Source: Anammoximicrobium sp032229885
GTDB lineage: Bacteria > Planctomycetota > Planctomycetia > Pirellulales > Pirellulaceae
Assembly (NCBI GenBank): GCA_032229885.1
Contig: JAVYAJ010000198.1
Coordinates: 1 to 13,550, forward strand
Length of the DNA: 13,550 bases
Reading direction: 5' to 3'
Shown here: piece by piece, positions 1 to 6,344 of the stretch
Layout: the number at the start of each line of letters is the position of its first letter
Numbering within the stretch: the first letter of the stretch is position 1
Notes under the pieces: model-generated
The model's database searches: none
What the model was told of the DNA's origin: nothing
Seen by the model: the letters and a program-made list of their open reading frames with translations, nothing else
Position numbers and translations under genes: made by a program

Positions 1-47
1 AGCCCTGGGGCGTTGCCCCAGGCTACGGTGATCGGAGGCCTTCGGCC
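1..47. repeat. REP-like palindromic repeat, copy A
   Basis: Two stem-loops lie side by side. The first has an 8-bp stem CCTGGGGC/GCCCCAGG (4-11 and 15-22) with loop GTT. The second is GGCC-TTC-GGCC (37-47). Between them is GCTACGGTGAT (22-32), which recurs exactly at 2893-2903 and is again followed by a GGCC-NNC-GGCC hairpin. The repeated building blocks and their intergenic position argue for a dispersed REP-like family rather than a gene-specific terminator. The element may continue left of the window, so it could also terminate an unseen upstream gene. Confidence 0.6.
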
Positions 48-176
48 AAACAGATTCAGCGCCTATCTGCGCTCGAACGCGCAACAGTTGAAGCGGTAGT
101 AGTTTAAGAAATTGGCCGCGCCAGCCGTAGGGCGTGCCCGCGCCGATCGCCGTCCTACCGCGCGCACGTCGCCTGT

Positions 177-190
177 GATACCATGGTATC
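177..190. promoter_or_regulatory. 14-bp perfect palindrome over the hemDE start codon
   Basis: GATACCATGGTATC is a perfect inverted repeat centred on the first ATG (183-185) of the HemD-HemE gene. It could be an operator or affect initiation. However, one 14-bp palindrome is expected by chance in a window of this size, so the functional reading is weak. Confidence 0.2.
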
Positions 191-2138
191 CATGAGCGAA
201 CAGACTCCCGATTTCCGCGGCCAGCGCGTGGCCGCGTTTGAGAGCCGCCGGGCGGACGAAATGGCGCGGCTGATCAAGCGGTACGGTGGCGTCCCGCACG
301 TCAGTCCGGCGCTGCGCGAAACGCCCGCGGACGATCCGCGTTCGGCGGTGGACTTTGCTTATCGCCTGGTAACCGGCGAGGTCGACGTCGTCGTATTCCT
401 GACCGATGTCGGATTTCGGGGGCTGTGGGCCATCGTCCAACGCCATTTGGACGGCCAGCGATACCTGGATGCGTTGTCGGACATCACGACCGTTGCCAGC
501 GGCTCGAAGACGGTCGCCGCGATGCGCGAGGTCGGGCTGACGCCGACGCTGTGCACGCCGGCGCCGAGCACGTGGCGACAGGTTTTGCAGACGATCGACG
601 GCGGCCTGCCCGTGGCCAACAAAGTCGTGGCGTTGCAGGAATCCGGGCAGCCGAACACCAGCCTGACCGCCGGCCTCGAGGCGCGCGGGGCCCGCGTGCT
701 GCGCGTCCAGGTCTACGGCTGGGATCTGCCGACCGATCTCGGCCCGTTGACGCAGAACATCCGCGATCTGGCCGAAGGCCGTCTGGACGTGTTGCTGTTT
801 ACGGCCGCACCGCAGGTGGTCAACCTGCTGCGCGTGGCGGACGATCTGGGGTTGACCGACCGCATTCGGCAGCGGTTGGCCGCGACCGCGGTGGCGTCGC
901 TCGGGCCGGTCACCAGGGAAACGCTGCGGGACCACGGCATTCGAGTGGACATCCAGCCCGAATCTTCCGAGCTCGAGTCGCTGGTCCGGGCCGCGGCTCG
1001 CGAGTGCCACGCGGTGTCGAGTCGCCGATCGCGCATCGCCGCGATAGGTTCGGCCGCCGATCCGGCGTCCGCGACCGCTCGGCAAATCCCCTCCGATTCC
1101 CATGCTCCGTGGTACGACAGTCCGTTTCTGAAGGCCTGTCGCCGCGAGCCGGTCGAGTATACGCCGGTCTGGCTGATGCGGCAGGCCGGGCGTTATATGG
1201 CCGAGTACCGCGAGGTGCGGGCCAAGACCAGTTTCTTGCAACTGTGCAAGAGTCCGTCGCTGTGCAGCGAGGTCATGTGCACGGCCGTGGCGCGGCTGGG
1301 CGTCGATGCGGCGATCATCTTCTCCGACCTGTTGCCGATCCTCGAACCGATGGGGTTGGATCTCGAGTTCACCGCCGGCGAAGGCCCGGTGATCCACAAT
1401 CCGGTCCGCGCGGCGGCGGATGTGGACCGCGTGCGCGAGCTGGATGATCTTGGGTCGCTGGATTTCGTGTTCGAGACAGTCCGTCAGACTCGCGGCGACC
1501 TGCCATCCCAGATCCCGGTGATCGGGTTCGCCGGCGCGCCGTTCACGCTGGCCAGCTATCTGATCGAGGGCGGTTCGAGCCGCAGCTATCTGCACACCAA
1601 GGCGCTGATGTACCGCGACGCGGGGGCGTGGAACGAACTGATGCAACGCCTGGCGCGGGGCGGCATCCGTTATTTGAACGCCCAGATCGGGGCCGGAGCC
1701 CAGTGCGTCCAACTGTTCGACTCGTGGGTCGGCTGTCTTGGCCCCGACGATTACCGACGCTATGTGCTGCCTCACGTCCGGCAGATCATCGCGGGGATCC
1801 TGCCGGACGTGCCCGTGATCTATTTTGCCGCGGGCAATCCGGCGTTGATCCCGCTGGCGGCCGAGGCCGGCAGCAGCGTCGTCGGCGTCGATTGGCGGAT
1901 CGGGCTGCGCGACGCCTGGGGCCGCGTCGGTCCGGATCGGGCGATTCAAGGGAACCTGGATCCGGCCGTCCTGCTGGCCGATCGGGCGGAAATTCGGCGC
2001 CGTGTCAAGGAGCTTTTGGACCAGGCCGCAAACCGGCCGGGACACATCTTCAACCTGGGCCACGGCGTGCTGCCGCAGACGCCGGTCGACAACGCCATCG
2101 CCTTGGTCGACGCCGTCCACGAACTGTCGAGGCGTTGA
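183..2138 (+). CDS. hemE: Fused uroporphyrinogen-III synthase / uroporphyrinogen decarboxylase (HemD-HemE)
   Basis: This cytoplasmic bifunctional enzyme (651 aa) would cyclise hydroxymethylbilane to uroporphyrinogen III and then decarboxylate it to coproporphyrinogen III. The N-terminal HemD part spans about residues 10-275. It shows the two alternating half-domains (VVFLTDVG at 70-77, LLFTAAPQVV at 204-213) and the family-like segment ASLGPVTRETLRDHG (238-252). A linker rich in Ser, Ala and Arg (about 276-305) follows. HemE spans about 308-650 and is complete: PVWLMRQAGR (328-337, substrate arginines R333 and R337), FSDLL with D382, GFAGAPFTLASY (448-459, Y459), LFDSWVG with S514, GNLDP, and NLGHGVLPQTP with H627. 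No clear Shine-Dalgarno precedes the ATG, and ATG 192 is an equally possible start. A 14-bp palindrome (177-190) covers the start codon. The HemE assignment is very secure. HemD rests on weaker motifs, as usual for that divergent family, but position and length agree. Confidence 0.93.
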   Translation: MVSMSEQTPDFRGQRVAAFESRRADEMARLIKRYGGVPHVSPALRETPADDPRSAVDFAYRLVTGEVDVVVFLTDVGFRGLWAIVQRHLDGQRYLDALSDITTVASGSKTVAAMREVGLTPTLCTPAPSTWRQVLQTIDGGLPVANKVVALQESGQPNTSLTAGLEARGARVLRVQVYGWDLPTDLGPLTQNIRDLAEGRLDVLLFTAAPQVVNLLRVADDLGLTDRIRQRLAATAVASLGPVTRETLRDHGIRVDIQPESSELESLVRAAARECHAVSSRRSRIAAIGSAADPASATARQIPSDSHAPWYDSPFLKACRREPVEYTPVWLMRQAGRYMAEYREVRAKTSFLQLCKSPSLCSEVMCTAVARLGVDAAIIFSDLLPILEPMGLDLEFTAGEGPVIHNPVRAAADVDRVRELDDLGSLDFVFETVRQTRGDLPSQIPVIGFAGAPFTLASYLIEGGSSRSYLHTKALMYRDAGAWNELMQRLARGGIRYLNAQIGAGAQCVQLFDSWVGCLGPDDYRRYVLPHVRQIIAGILPDVPVIYFAAGNPALIPLAAEAGSSVVGVDWRIGLRDAWGRVGPDRAIQGNLDPAVLLADRAEIRRRVKELLDQAANRPGHIFNLGHGVLPQTPVDNAIALVDAVHELSRR

Positions 2139-2142
2139 TCTG

Positions 2143-2634
2143 ATGCTCAGCCGCGTGCAGAACTACTCGGACGACGGCCGCCACATGGTGCTGTGGCAAG
2201 AGCTTGGCGAAGGCGCGCCGACGGTGGTCGCGTTTGCCCGGCTGTGCTGCGAGGCGCTGGTCGCGGATCGGCGCGAGCCGTTGGAGGCGCTGGGCGACGA
2301 GGCGCGGGCGATCCTGTATCTGGCCCGGCATCGCGGGACGCTCGAAGTCAAATCGGTCAACCATGCCTTCGCGTCGTCGGAACGATTCTTGACCGTGTGC
2401 GTGGAACTTGATCTGGAGCGCACGTTCATTCTCAAACGGCGAGACGACCCCGAGCTGACCGTGCGTTTTCTGGACGGTTTTCGCCAGTTGTGCGCGTCGG
2501 GGTTGGTCATGCACCACCTGTTCCGCGATTTTTCGTTGACGCGCCATGGCTTTGAGGTCGCCCGCGCCGTGCGCCGCGACCAGGTGCCGATCCTGTCGGC
2601 GTTGGCCGAGGAGCAGATGATCGGCGATTTTTGA
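2143..2634 (+). CDS. Unrecognised 163-aa protein coupled to hemDE; C-terminal winged-helix-like segment
   Basis: I do not recognise the family. The start ATG lies 4 bases after the hemDE stop. GAGG (2129-2132), 10 bases upstream and still inside hemDE, can serve as ribosome binding site, so the two genes are very probably one operon with coupled translation. The protein is soluble, with no signal or membrane segment. Residues 22-64 look helical and Cys/Ala-rich (FARLCCEALV). Residues 68-100 look like beta strands (TLEVKSVNH, FLTVCVELD, RTFILKRRD). Residues 108-142 read like the end of a winged helix (RFLDGFRQLCASGLV, then FSLTRHGFEVARAV, resembling the 'G-L-V ... L-T-x-x-G' pattern of such domains). 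Base composition and codon use match hemDE. A regulatory or structural partner role is only inference. Longer versions starting further upstream would overlap hemDE and lack support. Confidence 0.8.
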   Translation: MLSRVQNYSDDGRHMVLWQELGEGAPTVVAFARLCCEALVADRREPLEALGDEARAILYLARHRGTLEVKSVNHAFASSERFLTVCVELDLERTFILKRRDDPELTVRFLDGFRQLCASGLVMHHLFRDFSLTRHGFEVARAVRRDQVPILSALAEEQMIGDF

Positions 2635-2712
2635 CCGTCGAGCCACGGCGGCGTCGGGCCGGGAAACGCGTCGTCCTTGGCGGGACGCGCGCGGTCGCGT
2701 CCGCCCGGTGGC

Positions 2713-2732
2713 GGCCACGACGAAGCGTGGCC
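2713..2732. terminator. Hairpin downstream of the hemDE operon
   Basis: GGCCACG (2713-2719) and CGTGGCC (2726-2732) form a perfect 7-bp stem with a 6-base loop ACGAAG. It lies about 80 bases after the stop of the coupled gene. No T-run follows, so it is either a weak or factor-dependent terminator, an mRNA-stabilising stem, or another REP-type palindrome. Confidence 0.35.
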
Positions 2733-2846
2733 CTCCAGCGCGGCATGGGCGTGCCTCGCGGGATGTGCGCCAGCCTGATGCATCAGGGCAGCGGCATTGA
2801 CAAAAGGGGGGGAGCGGCGATTGCCAGGCTGCGAGAATTCCGTCCT

Positions 2847-2877
2847 TTGCCGAGGGCGACAATCCGGACATTATAAT
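2847..2877 (+). promoter_or_regulatory. Possible promoter of the GH5-like gene
   Basis: A perfect -10 hexamer TATAAT (2872-2877) sits in an otherwise GC-rich intergenic stretch. The best -35 is TTGCCG (2847-2852) with a long 19-base spacer. Transcription would begin near 2884 and give a leader of about 130 bases that contains three REP-like hairpins before the start at 3015. Confidence 0.45.
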
Positions 2878-2892
2878 TGGACAGCACACCAA

Positions 2893-2984
2893 GCTACGGT
2901 GATGGACGGCCTACGGCCGAAACGATGGATATGGCCTACGGCCAAAATGCACGCTCACATCGCGACCTAGGGCGACGCCCTAGG
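2893..2984. repeat. REP-like palindromic repeat cluster, copy B
   Basis: This cluster contains GCTACGGTGAT (2893-2903, identical to copy A at 22-32), hairpin CGGCC-TAC-GGCCG (2907-2919), hairpin TGGCC-TAC-GGCCA (2932-2944), and an 8-bp stem CCTAGGGC/GCCCTAGG with loop GAC (2966-2984). The last stem has the same geometry (8-bp stem, 3-base loop, related sequence) as the first hairpin of copy A, but the order of blocks is reversed. The cluster lies in the presumed leader of the next gene. Confidence 0.6.
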
Positions 2985-3004
2985 ATTGGACCTCTGTTTC
3001 CGAA

Positions 3005-3008
3005 AGGA
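3005..3008 (+). promoter_or_regulatory. Ribosome binding site that sets the start at 3015
   Basis: AGGA within GAAAGGA lies 6 bases before ATG 3015. It selects this ATG over the in-frame start at 2877, which would translate the REP-like palindromes, and is followed directly by a plausible signal peptide. Confidence 0.6.
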
Positions 3009-3014
3009 TGCCCG

Positions 3015-5030
3015 ATGCCCCGCTGCGAAACGCTGTCGTCTCGAACCCGGCGTGCGTCGTTTGGCCCGCGATCTCGAACCACCGGACGGTCCCGGCGCAC
3101 GGGCTGGGCGTTGTTCGGCCCGCATTCGTGCGCCGTGTTGCCCGTTCTGCTGGCGGCCGCGTCGATGTTCGCCGCGGCTGGACAGGCGCTCGCCCAGGAC
3201 GCTCGGCAGCCGTCGCGGTTGGACAACTTCATCACGCGGCAGGGCGACAAGCTGATGGATGGGGATCGCGAGTTCCGCTTTATCGGCGCCAACATGCCGG
3301 GGCTGATCCTGCCGTACGACTGGACGCTGTACCTGCCGGAACGGATGCGCCTGCCGACGCCGTGGGAGCAGGAGGACGCCTTCAAGACGCTCGACCAGAT
3401 GAACCTGCGCGTCGTGCGGCTGTGGAATCTGCCGATCCGTGGTCCGCACGAGGAATCCGCCGATGGTCAGATGACCTGGCACTACGTCCAAGCTCCCGGC
3501 CAGTTCAACGACCGGTCGTTCCAGGTCGTGGACAGTCTGCTCGCGCTGGCCAACAAATATGGTGTCCGCGTGATCTTCGACCTGACCGCCGAGGCGGGCG
3601 ACTATCTGGGCGGAATCGGGACCTACGCGGCCCATCGGGGCAAAAAACGCGGGGAATTCTACACCGACGCGCAGATCAAGGAAGATTACCGGGCCACCAT
3701 CCGTCATGTGCTCGCCCGTACGAACACGCTCACCGGCGTGCCGTATCGCGAAGACAAGGCGATCCTGGCCTGGCAGTTCGGCAATGAAATGCACACCGCG
3801 CCCACGGCGTGGCTGGCCGAGATGGCGGCATATATCAAGAGCCTGGACTCGAACCATCTGATCTCCGAAACCCGTCATATCCCGGGCCAACCGATGGTGG
3901 TCGATCCGAACATCGACCTGTACACGCGACACCTGTACGGGAACTATCCGGGCGTCGAGGGCGGCTGGGCGGAGGCCTGTCGTCGCGAGATGCAACACGT
4001 CCGCGGCCAGCGGCCGTTTTACGTGGGCGAGTTCGGTCCGTATATCGACGGCAAGGCTTTCACGCACGACAACGTCGTCCCGCGGATCAGCGAGTTTCTC
4101 GATTTCGTCGTCGACCAGCCGGGCATGTCGGGGGCGTTGCTCTGGAGCATGTATTTTCACCACCAGGACGGCGGCTTCTACTGGCATCAGATCATGACCT
4201 ATCCGGCGGTCTGGTCCTATCATTGGCCCGGCTTTCCCAGCGCCGATGCGCAGCGCGAACGCGAGCTGATGGCGGCGATGCGCCAGGCGGGGTTCACGAT
4301 TCAGGGGCTGCCGGTTCCGCCGCTGCCCGTGCCGGATCCGCCCGCGCTGCTGCCCATCGGCGACGCGCCGCTGCTGACTTGGCGCGGCTCGGCCGGCGCG
4401 TCCGGTTACGACATTCAGCGCAGCGCGGACGCCGACGGCCCGTGGTCCGTGATCGCGGAAAACGTCAGCGACGCCGACATCGCGTACCGCCCGCTGTACA
4501 GCGACACGGCCGTCCGGGCCGGCCAGACGTGGTTCTATCGCGTAACGGCCCGCAATGCTTCGGGCGTCTCGGCGCCGTCGAACGTCGTCGGTCCGGTCCG
4601 CGTGGCGCGGGTTTGTCTGGCTGACGAGCTGCAGGATTTCACGCTCGCTCAAGCCCGCTCGGCCGGCCTGAAACTGAACAACGCCTACAACGCCCTGTAC
4701 GCCGAATACTTGTTCCGAGCTCAAGGCGATGCGGGCGACTGGCTCACGTACCAAACGCCCGGCTCGATCGAATCCGTCGAGATCGTAGCGTTCTCTGCCG
4801 ACGACCGCGGCGACTTGGTCCTCGAGTCGTCCGCCGACGGAGCCGACTTTGCCGCGCTGCGGCCGCAGCGTCACGCGCGTCGTCTGCCCAGCCCGCCGGG
4901 TGGGGCCGCCGGAAAGCAACGGCGAACGATGATCACGTACGAGGCGGCTGTTCCGGCGGGACAACGCGTCCTGCGGATCCGCTGGACCGGCCCCGCCGAA
5001 GTCGATCGCGTCGAAGTGTACTACCGGTGA
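3015..5030 (+). CDS. Secreted GH5-like glycoside hydrolase (mannanase-like) with Fn3-like and C-terminal beta domain
   Basis: This exported enzyme (671 aa) probably hydrolyses a beta-linked polysaccharide such as a mannan; the substrate is inferred. The N-terminus is long and Arg-rich (1-38), followed by a hydrophobic core (39-58) and a likely cleavage site ALA|QD after residue 60. The catalytic barrel spans about 68-430. It begins with an 'x-F-R-F-I-G-A-N' strand (87-93), typical of GH5 mannanase-like enzymes, and carries WQFGNE with the presumed acid/base E258 and FYVGEFG with the presumed nucleophile E339. A Pro-rich hinge (432-445) leads to an Fn3-like domain (about 450-528, TWRGSAGASGYDIQRS, WFYRVTARNASG). 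A C-terminal domain (about 533-671) may be a discoidin- or CBM-like binding module. The gene is monocistronic. The GH-A clan assignment is firm; mannanase specificity is a guess. Confidence 0.88.
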   Translation: MPRCETLSSRTRRASFGPRSRTTGRSRRTGWALFGPHSCAVLPVLLAAASMFAAAGQALAQDARQPSRLDNFITRQGDKLMDGDREFRFIGANMPGLILPYDWTLYLPERMRLPTPWEQEDAFKTLDQMNLRVVRLWNLPIRGPHEESADGQMTWHYVQAPGQFNDRSFQVVDSLLALANKYGVRVIFDLTAEAGDYLGGIGTYAAHRGKKRGEFYTDAQIKEDYRATIRHVLARTNTLTGVPYREDKAILAWQFGNEMHTAPTAWLAEMAAYIKSLDSNHLISETRHIPGQPMVVDPNIDLYTRHLYGNYPGVEGGWAEACRREMQHVRGQRPFYVGEFGPYIDGKAFTHDNVVPRISEFLDFVVDQPGMSGALLWSMYFHHQDGGFYWHQIMTYPAVWSYHWPGFPSADAQRERELMAAMRQAGFTIQGLPVPPLPVPDPPALLPIGDAPLLTWRGSAGASGYDIQRSADADGPWSVIAENVSDADIAYRPLYSDTAVRAGQTWFYRVTARNASGVSAPSNVVGPVRVARVCLADELQDFTLAQARSAGLKLNNAYNALYAEYLFRAQGDAGDWLTYQTPGSIESVEIVAFSADDRGDLVLESSADGADFAALRPQRHARRLPSPPGGAAGKQRRTMITYEAAVPAGQRVLRIRWTGPAEVDRVEVYYR

Positions 5031-5047
5031 TCGGAAGGGGGGACGCG

Positions 5048-5080
5048 CGCCGCGAACGATCCGACAACGGATCGACGGCG
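5048..5080. terminator. Likely bidirectional terminator between convergent genes
   Basis: A perfect stem CGATCCG/CGGATCG with loop ACAA (5057-5074) is extended by an outer stem CGCCG/CGGCG (5048-5052 with 5076-5080) across a small asymmetric interior loop. It fills the 63-base gap between the convergent hydrolase and acyl carrier protein genes. There is no T-run on either side, so its strength is uncertain. Confidence 0.5.
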
Positions 5081-5093
5081 GCGACGATGGGGA

Positions 5094-5402
5094 TCAAGGG
5101 CGGGGACTATGGGCCAGAATGTCCACCAGATCGCCCACGGTGCGAGTGTCGAGCAGGCTTTCGGCGGACAGGCGGACCCCGCCCAACTGTTCGACCAAGA
5201 CGCTGATTTCCGCCATGCTCAGTGAATCGATCCCCAAGTCGAGCAGAAGATCGTCTTCGAGACGGATCGTATGCGAGGGCTTGCCGAGCTTTTCGGCAAT
5301 CACTTCGATGACTTGGCCAGCGAGTGAAACGTCACGTTGAGGCTGTGATTCAGTTTGACTCACGGGTTGGCCTTTGACGTCATGTGCACTAGATGAGTAC
5401 AT
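5094..5402 (-). CDS. Stand-alone acyl carrier protein
   Basis: This small cytoplasmic carrier (102 aa) holds acyl or other carboxylic groups as thioesters on a 4'-phosphopantetheine arm. The motif LLLDLGIDSLSMAEI (52-66) contains the Asp-Ser-Leu attachment site with S60. Helix I (VSLAGQVIEVIAEKLG, 25-40) and the last helix (TVGDLVDILAHS, 88-99) fit a full four-helix carrier fold. About 25 N-terminal residues, rich in Ser and Gln, precede the domain, so it is longer than the usual housekeeping protein of roughly 78 aa. No fatty acid, polyketide or peptide synthesis gene is adjacent; the neighbours are a hydrolase and a divergent ACT protein. It may therefore be a specialised carrier served by enzymes elsewhere. 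The strong ribosome binding site fixes the start; a GTG 13 codons further in is a less likely alternative. Confidence 0.9.
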   Translation of the reverse strand: MYSSSAHDVKGQPVSQTESQPQRDVSLAGQVIEVIAEKLGKPSHTIRLEDDLLLDLGIDSLSMAEISVLVEQLGGVRLSAESLLDTRTVGDLVDILAHSPRP

Positions 5403-5406
5403 CCTG

Positions 5407-5412
5407 CCTCCT
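5407..5412 (-). promoter_or_regulatory. Strong ribosome binding site of the acyl carrier protein
   Basis: On the minus strand AGGAGG is followed by CAGG and the ATG at 5402. It separates the real start from a much longer upstream open frame (to 5618) whose extra residues look non-coding. Confidence 0.75.
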
Positions 5413-5642
5413 GCAACTGAGCTTGGCAACTCGATTTTGGCCGAACGGCGCGAACTTTCCGGTCGATGCCGTACCGCGTCGGCGCACGTGATCCACTTTT
5501 CCACGACAAGAACCCGTGCGCTGTCCAATCGTAATTTTGGCGAGCCGCGCTGGCCAGAGCAAGGCGCTCTTACGGCCTGACCATCGCGTCCATCCCCAAT
5601 AGGGAGCCTTGGCGACACGCGCCGGGAATAGCCTATTTCAAG

Positions 5643-5671
5643 TTGACGGAACTTGTTGGTTTCCCTATAGT
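5643..5671 (+). promoter_or_regulatory. Sigma-70-type promoter of the ACT gene
   Basis: TTGACG (5643-5648) and TATAGT (5666-5671) each match the consensus at five of six positions and are separated by the ideal 17 bases. Transcription would start near 5678, about 77 bases before the ATG at 5755. This is the best promoter match in the window. Confidence 0.7.
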
Positions 5672-5754
5672 TAGCATTTGCCGGCCATCTTGTAAACCGG
5701 GCAGCGGATTTCAGCGTGCCCCCGTTTCGTCTGAGGAAAAAGGTACACGAGCCG

Positions 5755-6246
5755 ATGAGCAGCGGAGAAGGTGCGGCGGTCGATTTTCCGACGGTGCGTG
5801 GGCGGGATTATCCGACCATTCGCCAGTTCACGGTCTTTCTCGAGAATCGCGTGGGCCAACTGCTCGAAGTCGTCCGTCGCTTCGAGGGCGGCAACGTCAC
5901 GATCGTCGGCATGTCCATCAACGACGCCACGGAATGTGCGTTCGTGAGAATGATCCTCAGCCGTCCCGAACAAGGTCGCGAGATCCTCGAGCGTGCGGGG
6001 CTGATGATCGTCGAGAGCGATCTGCTGTGCGTCGAATTCCCAGACGGCCCCCAGCCACTCGGCCAGATCTGCTCGGCCTTGTTGCAAGCGGAAATCAACA
6101 TCGTCCAAGCGTACCCGCTGATCGCCCAACCGCATGGCAATCCCGTGATGGCCCTGATGGTGGACAACGTCGAGGCCGCGGCGGAAATGCTGTCGGGCAA
6201 AGGATTGTCGATCATCAACGAGGCGGATCTGGCGGAGTGCGAGTAG
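5755..6246 (+). CDS. Tandem ACT-domain protein
   Basis: This soluble protein (163 aa) is made almost only of two ACT domains, small folds that bind amino acids or similar ligands. The first (about 23-95) opens with RQFTVFLENRVGQLLEVVRR, followed by the beta strand GNVTIVGMSI. The second (about 98-160) has LGQICSALLQAEINIVQAYP and VMALMVDNVEAAAEML. No catalytic domain is attached, so it is a stand-alone sensor or regulatory subunit resembling the COG4747 type; its ligand cannot be read from the sequence. An in-frame GTG at 5716 is possible, but ATG 5755 has the purine-rich GAGGAAAAAGG 12-22 bases upstream and starts closer to the domain. A promoter lies just upstream. The zinc-ribbon membrane gene follows after 98 bases in the same direction and may be co-transcribed. 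Confidence 0.85.
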   Translation: MSSGEGAAVDFPTVRGRDYPTIRQFTVFLENRVGQLLEVVRRFEGGNVTIVGMSINDATECAFVRMILSRPEQGREILERAGLMIVESDLLCVEFPDGPQPLGQICSALLQAEINIVQAYPLIAQPHGNPVMALMVDNVEAAAEMLSGKGLSIINEADLAECE

Positions 6247-6280
6247 TTTTCGGACAATGCCGAATCTCGTACGTACCTTT

Positions 6281-6308
6281 CCCGCGATCGAACCGTCTTC
6301 GACGCGGG
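6281..6308. terminator. Hairpin between the ACT and zinc-ribbon genes
   Basis: CCCGCG-A-TCGAA, loop CCGTC, TTCGA-CGCGGG form an 11-bp stem with one bulged A. The stem starts 35 bases after the ACT stop and ends 36 bases before the next ATG. It may be a terminator or attenuator, or may set relative expression of the two genes. No T-run follows. Confidence 0.4.
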
Positions 6309-6344
6309 ATCTGTGCAACCTTCTGACACGGCTGAATCTCGCGC

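Larger units (their letters stand above)
2635..3014. other. Gene-free stretch between the hemDE operon and the GH5-like gene
   Basis: I see no convincing gene here. The left half holds a strong hairpin (2713-2732) and a 14-bp palindrome CCTGATGCATCAGG (2774-2787). The right half holds a TATAAT box (2872-2877) and a cluster of REP-like palindromes (2893-2984) that would lie in the leader of the next gene. The reading frame of the hydrolase stays open through the palindromes, but this looks accidental. Confidence 0.6.
5403..5754. other. Divergent intergenic region between the acyl carrier protein and ACT genes
   Basis: This 352-base stretch has no gene and is more AT-rich than its surroundings. 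It contains the ribosome binding site of the minus-strand carrier gene and a good plus-strand promoter (5643-5671). I found no equally clear promoter for the carrier gene. Confidence 0.6.

Noticed and set aside
63..2120. 685-aa open frame on the minus strand opposite hemDE
   Set aside because: It is Arg/Asp/Gln-rich without any family motif and lies exactly opposite a gene with secure HemE motifs. High GC content keeps the opposite frame open.
2797..2802. Perfect TTGACA as a -35 box
   Set aside because: No -10-like hexamer lies 15-19 bases downstream; that stretch is G-rich.
2631..2876. 81-aa plus-strand frame after the hemDE operon
   Set aside because: Low-complexity Arg-rich sequence with no ribosome binding site; it overlaps hairpins.
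2877..3014. Upstream extension of the GH5-like gene with 46 more residues
   Set aside because: It would translate the REP-like palindromes and start inside the -10 box. ATG 3015 has a ribosome binding site and a signal peptide right after it.
2967..4964. 665-aa minus-strand frame opposite the GH5-like gene
   Set aside because: Same reason: no motif, Arg-rich, no ribosome binding site, opposite a clear glycoside hydrolase.
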